From: Candidatus Alistipes equi
Lineage (GTDB): Bacteria; Bacteroidota; Bacteroidia; Bacteroidales; Rikenellaceae
Reading direction: 5' to 3'
Length of the DNA: 32,416 bases
Assembly: GCA_018065435.1 (NCBI GenBank)
Contig: JAGHTK010000022.1
Span: 1 to 32,416 of the forward strand
Positions 1 through 8,439 of the stretch are shown piece by piece. The position numbers were made by a program, and so were the translations under genes. The notes under the pieces are model-generated. The model saw only the letters and a program-made list of their open reading frames with translations, was not told where the DNA came from and ran no database searches. The number at the start of each line of letters is the position of its first letter. Within the stretch, counting starts at the first letter, position 1.

Positions 1-305
1 GTATATCCATAGTATATGTTTTTTTTCTATCAATCTTACAAAGATAAAAAATAAACAACTATTTATCTTAATTTTTGGAATGGTTTGTGCAACATTTACG
101 CAGGCATAAAGCGGTGAAGCGAATGCTCAAAGCAGACACGAAAAAGATGACCACAGTGGACGTTGCGTATTGAAGTATGACACAAACCAAGCATTTTGCT
201 TTTCCAAAGGGTTTGCACCGAATTTGAGTCATTGATTTTACCTGGCAAACTTTATTTTGCTGCACTTGGTTACAAGTGTGTGATAGGGATTCGGTAGTAC
301 AACAC
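1..305. other. Left edge, no confident gene
   Basis: I see no gene here that I can support. The plus strand has a short open stretch (about 72-171) without a start codon, and the minus strand an open stretch (about 68-265) whose predicted product is rich in Cys and hydrophobic residues and matches no family I know. A minus-strand TATCTTTG (39-46) looks like a Bacteroidetes -7 box but has no convincing TTTG upstream; if real it would drive a gene to the left of the window. The interval may hold an old decayed gene. Confidence 0.4.
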
Positions 306-626
306 TCAAAGCATGTTGAGCTCTAGTTTTGCCTCGTCGGAAAGCATACTATAGTTCCATTCAGGTTCAAAAACGAGAATAACGTTCACATTCTTAACTC
401 CATCGATCTTTGCTACTTGGGTATTGACTTCGCCTACGAGCATATCAGCCATTGGACAGTTTGGTGCCGTAAGTGTCATTTCTATCGTCACATCCCCACT
501 TGGATCATAGTCAATCTTGTATACGAGTCCCAAATCGTAAATGTTTACGGGAATTTCCGGATCGTAAATATTTTTAAGTGTCAGGACGATGTTCTGCTCA
601 ACTTTCAGTATTTCTTCCTGTGTCAT
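306..626 (-). CDS. DUF59 / MIP18-type Fe-S cluster assembly factor
   Basis: A 106-residue cytosolic protein of the DUF59 (PF01883, SufT/MIP18) family, which helps mature iron-sulfur proteins. Visible hallmarks are DPEIPVNIYDLGLVY at residues 22-36 and TAPNCP at 53-58, with Cys57 at the position of the family's conserved cysteine. The C-terminal W-x(3)-ML-S-EA-L pattern is also typical. Length matches stand-alone family members. Its ATG overlaps the stop codon of the SufE gene by 4 bases (ATGA), so the two are probably translationally coupled. It is the last gene of a four-gene minus-strand operon. Its pairing with SufE supports an Fe-S role; which target proteins it serves cannot be read from the sequence. 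Confidence 0.9.
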   Translation of the reverse strand: MTQEEILKVEQNIVLTLKNIYDPEIPVNIYDLGLVYKIDYDPSGDVTIEMTLTAPNCPMADMLVGEVNTQVAKIDGVKNVNVILVFEPEWNYSMLSDEAKLELNML

Positions 627-1054
627 TTTTCTTCGTTTTTCTTAGCTAAAAAGGCCACGGCATACATCTTCATTTGTTGGATTGTGGCATAAAGTCCGTT
701 ACCACGCGTAGGCGATAAGTTCTCCTTTAGCCCAATACTATCGATAAAGTAGAGGTCCAATCCTACAATCTCTTCTGCAGTGCGTCCGTTCATCGCCCTT
801 TGAAGCAATGCCAAAAGCCCCTTAACGATTATGGCATCACTATCTGCACGATAATAGATTTTATCGTTTCTTGTTTCTGCATCGACCCAGACTCTTGATT
901 GACAACCTTCAATTATGTATTCAGGGGTCTTTTTAGATGCATCAATTATCTCTAGGCTATCGCTAAGGCCTATAATGTATTCGTATTTGTCAAGCCAATC
1001 ATCGTATAACGAAAAATCCTCTATGATTGACTCTTGAATTTCATCTTTACTCAT
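623..1054 (-). CDS. sufE: SufE-family sulfur acceptor protein
   Basis: A 143-residue SufE/CsdE-family protein. SufE takes persulfide sulfur from the cysteine desulfurase SufS and passes it to the SufBCD scaffold during Fe-S cluster assembly in the cytosol. The diagnostic motif is EGCQSRVW around residues 49-56, with the sulfur-accepting Cys51. The C-terminal SPTRGNG segment (around residues 115-121) is also typical. Start and stop overlap the neighbouring genes by 4 bases on each side, so it sits inside a coupled operon. The sufBCDS genes are not in the window. The gene symbol is used in the family sense. Confidence 0.9.
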   Translation of the reverse strand: MSKDEIQESIIEDFSLYDDWLDKYEYIIGLSDSLEIIDASKKTPEYIIEGCQSRVWVDAETRNDKIYYRADSDAIIVKGLLALLQRAMNGRTAEEIVGLDLYFIDSIGLKENLSPTRGNGLYATIQQMKMYAVAFLAKKNEEK

Positions 1055-2664
1055 TTTATTTCTTCCAGTGAAATTGCTTCCGAACTTGATGGATATTCCA
1101 ATGCAAGAATATAACTTAGTGTGGGAGCTATCATTGTTGTATAAACACGTCTTGAAATCTTACTCGGTTTGCACCCCGTTCCATACAATAGAAGGGGTAC
1201 ATGTCTGTCATATATGTAAATCGAACCGGAGGCGGATAAAGCACCATCTGATTCTAAGACTCCGCTTCTAAGAGCATAGAGTACGTCTCCTGAACGTACT
1301 TGGCTATATCCATTCTGTAGTATTCTAGCAGGTCCCTTGAGAAATGTTCCACTTAGCATCGAAGTTGCAGGAATTGTATAAGACACCCCTCGTAGTTGAA
1401 GCATGTATGCCGCAACTTCATTTTGTATCGTTTCAAGTGAAAGTTTATGGTTGTAAATGGTGTTGCGATTGAAGTATACCGAGCCACTATTAATTCCTAG
1501 AATCCAGTCATCCTGTCCGTGCTGGGCGCTTAAAAAGGCATTTAGAATAATCGATGCCTTGCTCGTGTCGAAGTGCTCAGCCAGCTTCCCTTCCATGGAT
1601 GGAGAGGAACCATGATCGGACGTGAGTGTGAGTACATATTTGTCTAGACCTACTTTCTGGTCAAGAAAACTTAGAAATTCTGCTATCCTTTCATCAAGGT
1701 CATAAATCATATCCTCGTACTCGATGGAGTGATTTCCGTAGCGCTCGATAATGTGCCTCGATGTATCCAGACACAAATTCAGCATCTTTACGCCTTTATC
1801 TTTGCTACTGAGCATCTCTTCAATGGCTTTTTTTGCAAAATCAATTGTTGCAGCATTACCTGCAGGCGTATAGAGGAGTTCATCAACCCAATTTCGATTT
1901 TGCTTTGTCTGCTTGACAACCTTTGCATCAGAATCAGTATCCCTCATCTTTACTGTCGAAATTGTGTGATTGAAGTATTTCTTTGTTTCAAATTTTGAGA
2001 ACCACATGCCTAGAGCGTACAACTTGTTGAATCCAACAGCATTGTAGGCTGTGACCCAACTTGGAAGTTCTTTAGAGAAACACTCTGCACTCTCCCATGT
2101 TCCATTTTGTGCAAGCCAAAAGCAGTTTCTAGTCTTGCCAGCCATTGAAATTGCCGAAAGAGGATCCAAAGCAATGCTTGTAACATCGCCTCCGGCGGAT
2201 TGCATAACGATATCGGATAGAGTCTGAGCCACAAATTCGTTGTTTGAGTACAAATCACTGATACCGTTGGCTAAAGCTTTACGACCTTTTGTTTGACCCT
2301 GTTGAGCATGAAAAAGAGTCTGCGGAATGTTTGTTGTACGTAAATACCATGTTTGTGACACAATCTCGTGTGCCGATGGGTCGCATCCGCTAAGAAGACT
2401 GACAAGCGCCGTCGTTGTCAGTGTTGGTGCAAAGTCTAGGTAGCATTCCTTATACTGCAAACCACCCTCCATCACTCTTCGAAAGCCCGACTGCTGGAAA
2501 TTTTGGCTGAATCGATCCATTTCCTCGGCGCGCATGCCACTTATGACTATATTGACAGCAAGTTTCGGACCGGCATAGACTCCGGAAATGATAAGTAAAA
2601 AGACTAAGTATGTAAATGCTCTTTTCAAAACGCGTAAAAGTACATCAATTTTTTGTGTATTCAA
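1051..2664 (-). CDS. PafA-like alkaline phosphatase family protein, several catalytic residues missing
   Basis: A 537-residue exported protein of the alkaline phosphatase / phosphodiesterase superfamily (PF01663), most like the Bacteroidetes phosphatase PafA. An N-terminal hydrophobic segment (about residues 14-31) looks like a signal peptide or anchor. The nucleophile region PTLTTTALVSLLSG keeps Thr83. Metal-ligand candidates Asp300, His304, Asp350, His351 and His488 are present. However, the first Asp ligand, expected in the (V/I)DQMR motif, reads ISGMR (Ser42). The Lys-x-Arg pair of PafA, expected in a LKDRG-like stretch, reads LDPLS (Asp167, Leu169). The GH after the Thr motif reads AL. 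I infer altered or lost catalysis. The 5' end overlaps the GSCFA gene by 20 bases and the 3' end overlaps sufE by 4, so it belongs to that operon. The family call is firm; activity is doubtful. Confidence 0.8.
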   Translation of the reverse strand: MNTQKIDVLLRVLKRAFTYLVFLLIISGVYAGPKLAVNIVISGMRAEEMDRFSQNFQQSGFRRVMEGGLQYKECYLDFAPTLTTTALVSLLSGCDPSAHEIVSQTWYLRTTNIPQTLFHAQQGQTKGRKALANGISDLYSNNEFVAQTLSDIVMQSAGGDVTSIALDPLSAISMAGKTRNCFWLAQNGTWESAECFSKELPSWVTAYNAVGFNKLYALGMWFSKFETKKYFNHTISTVKMRDTDSDAKVVKQTKQNRNWVDELLYTPAGNAATIDFAKKAIEEMLSSKDKGVKMLNLCLDTSRHIIERYGNHSIEYEDMIYDLDERIAEFLSFLDQKVGLDKYVLTLTSDHGSSPSMEGKLAEHFDTSKASIILNAFLSAQHGQDDWILGINSGSVYFNRNTIYNHKLSLETIQNEVAAYMLQLRGVSYTIPATSMLSGTFLKGPARILQNGYSQVRSGDVLYALRSGVLESDGALSASGSIYIYDRHVPLLLYGTGCKPSKISRRVYTTMIAPTLSYILALEYPSSSEAISLEEIK

Positions 2665-3601
2665 GGAAAAAATCTCTTTCCGCTGATAAATCTACCTTTC
2701 CACTAAGGGAATCAATCTTTGCAATCTGTTCTTTGCAAAATGAGCGATACTCTGCACTTTGGGGATGTAGCGGATGATGCCCTGCGGCCTGCATAATCTT
2801 ATGAACCTTCTCCATAAGTCCGTAAGCATTGCTGCTGATGGCAAATTCTTTGAATTTTTCCCATACATACTCAATGCCTTGCTCAGCGGGATGAATCATA
2901 TCCGTATCGTAAAAACGGTAGTCGCGCAGTTCGTCCATGAATATTTCATAAGAAGGAAAGTAGTGTGCGTTGCTGGCAAATCGACATATTTTATCCACAG
3001 CAACGCGTAGCGTCGCTTTCGATAGGGAATTCTCCTGTAAACCATCCGAAAGGTGTCTTACAGGGCTGATTGTAAAGATTACTTCCTTTCCTTTCAGAAC
3101 GCTTCGCAGTAGACTTAGAAACATGTCGGAAATTTCATCAACCGTAAGAAGTTCCTTGCTGAAAAGTGAAGAAGGTTGCTTGTGACAGTTGGCAACAGTA
3201 TGTCCGCTCTTTAGTCTGTAGACATATGCAGTTCCAAGTGTAAAGATGCAGAAGCGACTTTTTAAAAGCGCTGACCTCCCGATTTCGATTTTCCGTTTAA
3301 GTTCATCTAAAAATTCCTCTTCGCTATGCTTGGAAAGTGATGAGTGGACATCATATGAAAAGTACATATCACTATCTTTCTCAATTTGTGGAATGGTGCC
3401 ACTTGCAAACATCTCAAGACTTTGGGCTATGCTTTGGGGATTAAAAAGAATTCCTGTCGGATTTGCTGTTAAGTTGAAATGATAATGTAGTAGCTTCTTT
3501 GCAATGTGCTCGCTAAAGCACGAACCAAGCAGGAGCATATCCCCTGGATAGTCTATCTTTTCATCAAGGCTCTTTATTAGTGTATGTGTGAAAAATTCCA
3601 T
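2645..3601 (-). CDS. GSCFA domain-containing protein
   Basis: A 318-residue protein of the GSCFA family (PF08885), an SGNH-hydrolase-like family whose biological substrate is not established. The naming motif appears as LLLGSCFSEH at residues 23-32, with candidate nucleophile Ser27. Other family blocks are GTAYVY (122-127), NCHK (137-140) and SPVRH (178-182). A C-terminal Asp233-x-x-His236 followed by P fits the SGNH Asp-His pair. There is no signal peptide, so it is probably cytosolic. It is the first gene of the operon continuing into the PafA-like gene, sufE and DUF59, and is transcribed divergently from the metallophosphoesterase. What links GSCFA to Fe-S assembly here is unknown and may be only co-transcription. 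Confidence 0.88.
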   Translation of the reverse strand: MEFFTHTLIKSLDEKIDYPGDMLLLGSCFSEHIAKKLLHYHFNLTANPTGILFNPQSIAQSLEMFASGTIPQIEKDSDMYFSYDVHSSLSKHSEEEFLDELKRKIEIGRSALLKSRFCIFTLGTAYVYRLKSGHTVANCHKQPSSLFSKELLTVDEISDMFLSLLRSVLKGKEVIFTISPVRHLSDGLQENSLSKATLRVAVDKICRFASNAHYFPSYEIFMDELRDYRFYDTDMIHPAEQGIEYVWEKFKEFAISSNAYGLMEKVHKIMQAAGHHPLHPQSAEYRSFCKEQIAKIDSLSGKVDLSAERDFFLEYTKN

Positions 3602-3620
3602 GTCAAAGACATTCTTCTTG

Positions 3621-3647
3621 CGAAGGTAGTGAATTTATCGTTTCAAA
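3621..3647 (-). promoter_or_regulatory. Candidate promoter of the GSCFA-sufE-DUF59 operon
   Basis: On the minus strand TACCTTCG (3621-3628) resembles the Bacteroidetes -7 box TAnnTTTG with one mismatch. A TTTG (3644-3647) lies upstream at a short 15-base spacing, below the usual 19-21, so the call is weak. The ATG would be about 20 bases downstream of the box. Confidence 0.35.
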
Positions 3648-3679
3648 ATGATTTTTGCATTGCGCATGTTCGTGGCATC

Positions 3680-3710
3680 TTCGTTAGAAGCAATATTTTG
3701 AGTATCTTTG
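3680..3710 (+). promoter_or_regulatory. Promoter of the metallophosphoesterase gene
   Basis: TTCG (3680-3683), a 19-base spacer and a perfect -7 box TATCTTTG (3703-3710) match the Bacteroidetes consensus with one mismatch in the -33 element. The start codon at 3735 lies about 18 bases after the expected transcription start. Confidence 0.65.
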
Positions 3711-3734
3711 AAAAGAATGAAAAAAAGATAGAGT

Positions 3735-5321
3735 ATGAAAAATATTTTTTTAGTCTGTTTATTTACATCGCTAAATTTAGCTTGTGCTTTAGCACAGGAT
3801 GTTAAAGGAACGATACGTGACACTGAGGGTAGACCTATTTCTGAGGTTGTAGTTTCGGATGGATTTACGGTTGTTCAGACCGATTCCCAAGGCTCGTATA
3901 GTTTTCAAAGGAACAAGGAGGCTTCTTACGTATACATTTCGCTTCCTGCAGCATATGAAATTCCTTTGCGCCATGGTGCTCCGTGCTTTTACAAGAAATT
4001 AACGGATGATTTGGTATATGATTTTGTCCTAAAACCTTTAAGGAAGGGACCTCAAAATGACTTTACAGTTCTATTTCTTGCCGATCCACAGTGTCAAAAT
4101 ATCCGTCATGTGAACAGATTCAGAACGGAAACTGTACCTGATGTGAAGGCTACAGTGAAAAAATCAAAGACACCGGTATTCTGTGTAACGCTAGGTGATA
4201 TTGGATATTCTGAAGGCCCACGAAATGCGGTCTATCTTTTGCCAATCATGAAAAACGAGATGTCTGTTGAAAAGACTGGAGCTCCCGTTTTCCAGACTAT
4301 TGGTAATCATGATTTCGAGTATCAGCCGTGTGCTGAAAGTGAAACGAATCTTACCCCGACTATGCGCATGCAGCGTACCTTTGAGGCTGTGTTCGGTCCA
4401 CTGAATTATTCATGGAATCGTGGTCAGGCTCACATTATTTCCATGAACGATGTTGTATACAAGGAAATGAATAAACCTGGCAAGTATGTTGGTGATTTTC
4501 TAGACTATCAGGTAGAGTGGCTTAAACGCGATTTGAGTTTTGTACCAAAGGATAAGCTTATTCTTTTCTGCGTCCATATTCCTCTTGAACATAATCGTAA
4601 GCGAGCGAATTCACAAAAGGTTTTGGAACTTCTTTCACAGTTTGAAAACTGCCATATAATTTCAGGACATACCCATTATATGCGCTCATTTTTCCATAAG
4701 AACGGCATTCGAGAACATATCCTTGCGGCCGTTTGCGGACAATGGTGGTGGTCGCGTTTCAATGGCGATGGATGTCCAAACGGATATGGCGTATTTTCAG
4801 TAAAGGGAAACAAACTTTCGGATTGGTACTACAAAGGAGTCGGATTCGATAGAAACTCTCAATTCCAGCTTTACAGAGGCGACGCAAAATGTGGAGGAGT
4901 ATTTGAGCAACCGCAGTTTATGCTTGGTGAGCAGGTACTTCTAGCAAATGTATGGAATGCTGATAAAGACTGGAAGATTGAGGTCTTCGAGGATGGCGTA
5001 AAAAGTGGTGAAATGAAGAAAATAAAGCCTACAGCTTATCGTGCAGAAGAGTATCCGACGACTCTGTCGAGCAAAGACTGGTGGGCTATAGGATACCATG
5101 TTGGAGTTGTTGGCAGAGGACACGTGGGAACTTCGACAAGAAGAAATTATTGTATGCCTTGTTACCACATGTACCGTTTTGACTTGCGTTCATCCAAAAG
5201 TAAGGTCTTAGTTAGGGTTACTGACCATAAAGGAAGAGTCTTTTCAGAAAACCATGTAATTTCAGGTCCGGAATATAAGAATGCCGCAGCTCCGAAGTAC
5301 GAAGTGACGGAATGCTGGTAG
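3735..5321 (+). CDS. Exported calcineurin-like metallophosphoesterase
   Basis: A 528-residue secreted phosphoesterase of the Bacteroidetes three-part type: N-terminal carboxypeptidase-regulatory-like domain (MetallophosN, about 22-100), catalytic Metallophos domain (about 108-350) and a C-terminal MetallophosC domain (about 370-528). A signal peptide ends near ACALA-Q (residues 16-21). Metal-site motifs visible in order are Asp117-x-Gln119 (Gln where many relatives have His), Gly154-Asp155, GNHD (190-193), His281 and GHTH (311-314). The enzyme should hydrolyse phosphomono- or diesters in the periplasm or outside the cell; the substrate cannot be told. It has its own promoter and terminator and stands alone between divergent and convergent neighbours. 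Confidence 0.88.
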   Translation: MKNIFLVCLFTSLNLACALAQDVKGTIRDTEGRPISEVVVSDGFTVVQTDSQGSYSFQRNKEASYVYISLPAAYEIPLRHGAPCFYKKLTDDLVYDFVLKPLRKGPQNDFTVLFLADPQCQNIRHVNRFRTETVPDVKATVKKSKTPVFCVTLGDIGYSEGPRNAVYLLPIMKNEMSVEKTGAPVFQTIGNHDFEYQPCAESETNLTPTMRMQRTFEAVFGPLNYSWNRGQAHIISMNDVVYKEMNKPGKYVGDFLDYQVEWLKRDLSFVPKDKLILFCVHIPLEHNRKRANSQKVLELLSQFENCHIISGHTHYMRSFFHKNGIREHILAAVCGQWWWSRFNGDGCPNGYGVFSVKGNKLSDWYYKGVGFDRNSQFQLYRGDAKCGGVFEQPQFMLGEQVLLANVWNADKDWKIEVFEDGVKSGEMKKIKPTAYRAEEYPTTLSSKDWWAIGYHVGVVGRGHVGTSTRRNYCMPCYHMYRFDLRSSKSKVLVRVTDHKGRVFSENHVISGPEYKNAAAPKYEVTECW

Positions 5322-5355
5322 CAACTTAAATTTTCAAGGGATTGCTTTTTGTTGG

Positions 5356-5388
5356 CATCTTAGAGTTCTACTTCTGAGATGAGTTTTT
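5356..5388 (+). terminator. Rho-independent terminator after the metallophosphoesterase
   Basis: CATCTTAGA (5356-5364) pairs with TCTGAGATG (5373-5381) through 9 base pairs including one G-U, with an 8-base loop. It is followed by AG and five Ts (5384-5388). The loop contains the stop codon of the convergent gene (5368-5370). Confidence 0.75.
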
Positions 5389-6009
5389 AGGGTGATTTTT
5401 TCGAGAGAAAATACGGTATCCTATAGAAACTCCAATCTTGGAAGGAAGGAACTCGGATGATGCATTGAATGGGTCCGCATAGCGATAGTGCTCATGACCT
5501 TGCGGATTCATATTGATTATGCCATCCATCGTATAGCCGTTGTACCAGGAAAGCATAAAGTCAAAGGCAAAGAAAATGTCTACCACCCATCGTTCACGGA
5601 ATGGTCTTTCCCATCCTATGCCGATTCCTGCCATAAAGCCACCACCCTTGCTGTATGTGCGATTGAACGATAACAAGCCATCTTTGAAGTAAATTGGTTT
5701 GTTCATATCAAAAATCTGCATACCTACATTTCCACTTGCGTACCAACCCTTGTTCGCACTTTTGAAATAGTATCTCGCCTCTGCTTGCAAAATGCCGAAA
5801 TTCATGTGATACTTTCCAACTATACTTTTCCAAGGAGAATATACGAAATCGGCTGATACTGTAGCGTTTGGAGAGATTTGAAATTCAAATTGTGGATGAA
5901 TAATACCTATCGCGGCATACATAAGATTAAGTTTGCCGTATATCTCTGCATGCGTACTAAAGACGCAAAATAATATGATACAACTAAGAACAATCCTTTT
6001 CATATACAT
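5368..6009 (-). CDS. DUF3575-type outer membrane beta-barrel protein
   Basis: A 213-residue protein with a signal peptide (hydrophobic core about residues 5-18, cleavage near STHA-E, 19-22). The mature part alternates aromatic and polar residues in short beta-like strands, for example ARYYFK and GIGIGWERPF, as expected of a small outer membrane barrel. The order of blocks (NLMYAA, a PNATVSADFVYSPWK stretch, an EARYYF strand) resembles the Bacteroidetes DUF3575 family. Two starts are possible (Met1 or Met3); MKRIVLS at the second looks more like a normal signal peptide. Function is unknown. Its 3' end lies inside the terminator of the convergent gene. Confidence 0.65.
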   Translation of the reverse strand: MYMKRIVLSCIILFCVFSTHAEIYGKLNLMYAAIGIIHPQFEFQISPNATVSADFVYSPWKSIVGKYHMNFGILQAEARYYFKSANKGWYASGNVGMQIFDMNKPIYFKDGLLSFNRTYSKGGGFMAGIGIGWERPFRERWVVDIFFAFDFMLSWYNGYTMDGIINMNPQGHEHYRYADPFNASSEFLPSKIGVSIGYRIFSRKNHPKNSSQK

Positions 6010-6089
6010 CTAAGGAAATGTGCGACAATTAGATTATGCAAAAATGAAAATAGTGTATCAATTACAACAAAATACATAGAATTGTCGTG

Positions 6090-6097
6090 CAAAGATA
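6090..6097 (-). promoter_or_regulatory. -7 box upstream of the DUF3575-like gene
   Basis: A perfect TATCTTTG reads on the minus strand, about 80 bases before the start codon. The -33 region at the usual distance is poor, so only the -7 box is claimed. Confidence 0.45.
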
Positions 6098-6248
6098 CAC
6101 AATATCTTTTTTGAAGAAGAAAATTCGATTTTGTGAAGTGCTTGATTCGATGTGGAAAATGACCATTACAAAGCCATTACCTATTTTGTGTTCTTAAAGC
6201 CAACACTGATGCGCTCTTTATGTTGGAAAATGCCATATGATTTTATTG

Positions 6249-6276
6249 AAAAACCGGAGTTGAATGCTCCGGTTTT
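6249..6276 (-). terminator. Terminator after the sulfatase gene
   Basis: A perfect 10-bp stem, AAAACCGGAG (6250-6259) with CTCCGGTTTT (6267-6276), has a 7-base loop. On the minus strand it ends in five Ts. It lies 9 bases beyond the sulfatase stop codon. Confidence 0.88.
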
Positions 6277-6284
6277 CAATCAGT

Positions 6285-7928
6285 CTACTTTGTTCTGATG
6301 ATGCAAGCTGGAAGAGGAATTTCCTCAAGAGTGCTATGCAATCTTGGCATAGGAGTTTTCCATTCCTTGAATTTTTCGCTGAGAAATAAAGCAAGTTCTC
6401 TTACAATATCTTCATGCTGGGAAGCTACATCGTTCTTTTCTTCGATATCTTCAGAAATATTATAAAGTTCTAAAGTGCCCGAAAGCATTCTGTAAACAAG
6501 TTTCCAATCGCCTTTTCTGATTGATGACATATAGTCTATATCTTCATTCCAGGAAGGCTTCCAGCGATGTGGGTAATTGGAAATTATTGCTCTTTTTGGA
6601 TCAAGTCCAGAAATACTCTGAGGAATTACGAATTTTGTTGCTTCCTTCTGCGTAGAGAATTTCTGTTCGCTAACATACTTCGAGCCATCAATCAGAAGTT
6701 TCGTAAGATCCTCTCCGTCGATTGCTTGAACGGTTTTGTAGGAACGAATGCCGGCCATTGAAAGAATGGTTGGGAATATGTCTTCGCATACGACAGGCGT
6801 GTTGAGCCTTGTATTAGCTTGAATCTGGTTTGGCCACTTGATTAAAAGTGGAACTCTAATGCCTCCTTCGTAACATGAGCCTTTTCCTTCACGCAGTGGC
6901 TTGTTTTGCGTATGCGCTTCTCCACCTTTTTGTTTAGTGATGGAATTGCCACCATTGTCTCCCATAAATATTATTATTGTATTCTGAGCCACTCCCTTTT
7001 GTTCAAGATAGTGCATAATATCTCCCAAAGACTTATCCACACCTTCTACCAGGGATGCATATTTTGCCTGACCCTCATCCATTCCGCGCTCTAGATATTT
7101 CTGTAAAAAGCGGTCATCTCCTTGAATCGGTGTATGAACTGCATGATGCGACATGTACAAGTAGAAAGGCTCATTGTGCGAAATGGGGTAGTCTAAGGTC
7201 TTTAGAGCTTCCCGTGTGAGAGCCTCGGTAAGATGGATTCCGCTTCCGTAATATTCGGTCATGTTCTGTACGGCATGTGAAGTCCATTTTTCTGCAGTGT
7301 TTCCATAGTTGTCCTCGCTTAGGTAGCTTCCTGGACGTCCAGCAATGTTACCCGATACGTTGACGACAAATCCGAAGTTGTAGGGTGAAGCTCCAGGTGT
7401 GCCAGGCGTCGCCCAATGTCCTTTTCCTACGCAGATTGTGAAGTATCCATTATCTTTAAGTAATTGCGCTAGAGGCGTCGCATAACATGTGTTTTCCACT
7501 CCATCCACTGGGCTTATACCATTGTAATTCCATAGTGGTCTATCGAATTTTGGATTTTCCACTTCACGGGCATTCGGTTCTACAAAGTATTTACCGTCAG
7601 AAGGTAAATCCCGAACGGGCGATGTGAAGTTTGTTACCCACATGTGCGATGCGTTCATTCCTGTCATTAAACTTGCACGAGTGGGCGTTGAAACAGGACA
7701 GGCGTACGCGTTTGTCATAATTGCACCTTGCTCGGAAAGCAGTTTCTGAAAAGGCGTGTCATGTCGCAGATTCGTTTTGTATACCTCTTCTCCGTAAGCA
7801 ACTGAACTATCGGCCCATCCGTAGTCATCCACCAAAAAGAATACGATATTTGGCTTTTGCGGTGTGGTCGTGCATGCTCCCAATGTAAGGGTGGCTCCCA
7901 GGGCAAGCAGACTATTTATCTTTTTCAT
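6285..7928 (-). CDS. Ser-type sulfatase lipoprotein (S1 family)
   Basis: A 547-residue S1-family sulfatase predicted to be a lipoprotein: the signal peptide ends in lipobox LGAC with Cys19. It should cleave sulfate esters, in Bacteroidales usually from sulfated glycans. The maturation motif is STPTR followed by ASLMTG (residues 80-90), so Ser80 is the residue converted to formylglycine; this is the serine type matured in anaerobes by the radical-SAM enzyme anSME. Metal and active-site residues visible are Asp34-Asp35, Arg84, Lys169 and His171 in GKGHW, His261-His262, and Asp324-Asn325 in GDNGG. Length is normal. The gene stands alone with its own terminator; no SusCD pair or other glycan enzyme of an obvious utilisation locus adjoins it, so the substrate is open. 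Confidence 0.92.
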   Translation of the reverse strand: MKKINSLLALGATLTLGACTTTPQKPNIVFFLVDDYGWADSSVAYGEEVYKTNLRHDTPFQKLLSEQGAIMTNAYACPVSTPTRASLMTGMNASHMWVTNFTSPVRDLPSDGKYFVEPNAREVENPKFDRPLWNYNGISPVDGVENTCYATPLAQLLKDNGYFTICVGKGHWATPGTPGASPYNFGFVVNVSGNIAGRPGSYLSEDNYGNTAEKWTSHAVQNMTEYYGSGIHLTEALTREALKTLDYPISHNEPFYLYMSHHAVHTPIQGDDRFLQKYLERGMDEGQAKYASLVEGVDKSLGDIMHYLEQKGVAQNTIIIFMGDNGGNSITKQKGGEAHTQNKPLREGKGSCYEGGIRVPLLIKWPNQIQANTRLNTPVVCEDIFPTILSMAGIRSYKTVQAIDGEDLTKLLIDGSKYVSEQKFSTQKEATKFVIPQSISGLDPKRAIISNYPHRWKPSWNEDIDYMSSIRKGDWKLVYRMLSGTLELYNISEDIEEKNDVASQHEDIVRELALFLSEKFKEWKTPMPRLHSTLEEIPLPACIIRTK

Positions 7929-7989
7929 ATTGCGTTGTATTTTTTTTCAATTGTCCGTTTTATCTAAAAATGCGTATGCGCTCTTTCAG

Positions 7990-8439
7990 TTATGCTTTGG
8001 TGGCTTTTGGAATAAAATCAATTTGAATTGGAGTGCCATTCTTTATTTCAAAAAAATAGTGAGTTAATCCGTTTGTTAGAAAGATATAACGGGCTCCAAT
8101 GACAGAGTTGTATCTAATAGCCTGATCGAGAACAGTTTTGTCGATAGTAACATCAGCCGCTTTGCACTCCACTAGCATCCAGGGTTTCTCCTTTACAAAA
8201 GCAACAATATCTGCTCGTTGTGGTTGAGAGTTTATTTCAACAGGGTACTCCATAGCAAGCGCACCTTTTTGAACCTCACATCCGCTTATAAGAAAGGCTA
8301 TAGCATGTTGCCTTACCCACTCTTCCCCGGTAAGTACCAGCCACATTTTCCTAATGTCGTCCCAGATAAGATTCTTTGCCCCATTTTTTTTTGCACGTAG
8401 TGCTACCTTCGGAAATTTAAGTGCCGGATATTTTCCCAT
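7990..8439 (-). CDS. HsdR N-terminal-like PD-(D/E)xK nuclease-fold protein
   Basis: A 149-residue stand-alone protein matching the HSDR_N_2 type (type I restriction enzyme R-protein N-terminal domain). The nuclease core is visible as RAD with Asp77, then PWMLVECKA with Glu91-x-Lys93, and downstream Gln106/Tyr110 in the DQAIRYN helix. The upstream GEEWVRQHAIAFLI helix (residues 38-51) is also typical. No helicase, methylase or specificity subunit is nearby, so this is not a restriction system. Such short proteins are common as single genes in Bacteroidetes and have no settled role. It ends 61 bases before the sulfatase start on the same strand and could be co-transcribed with it. Confidence 0.8.
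   Translation of the reverse strand: MGKYPALKFPKVALRAKKNGAKNLIWDDIRKMWLVLTGEEWVRQHAIAFLISGCEVQKGALAMEYPVEINSQPQRADIVAFVKEKPWMLVECKAADVTIDKTVLDQAIRYNSVIGARYIFLTNGLTHYFFEIKNGTPIQIDFIPKATKA

Noticed and set aside
68..265. Minus-strand open frame of 65 codons
   Set aside because: Odd Cys-rich composition, no promoter or family pattern; more likely a shadow of decayed DNA.
7990..8439. Type I restriction system
   Set aside because: Only the short nuclease-fold domain is present; no methylase, specificity subunit or motor accompanies it.
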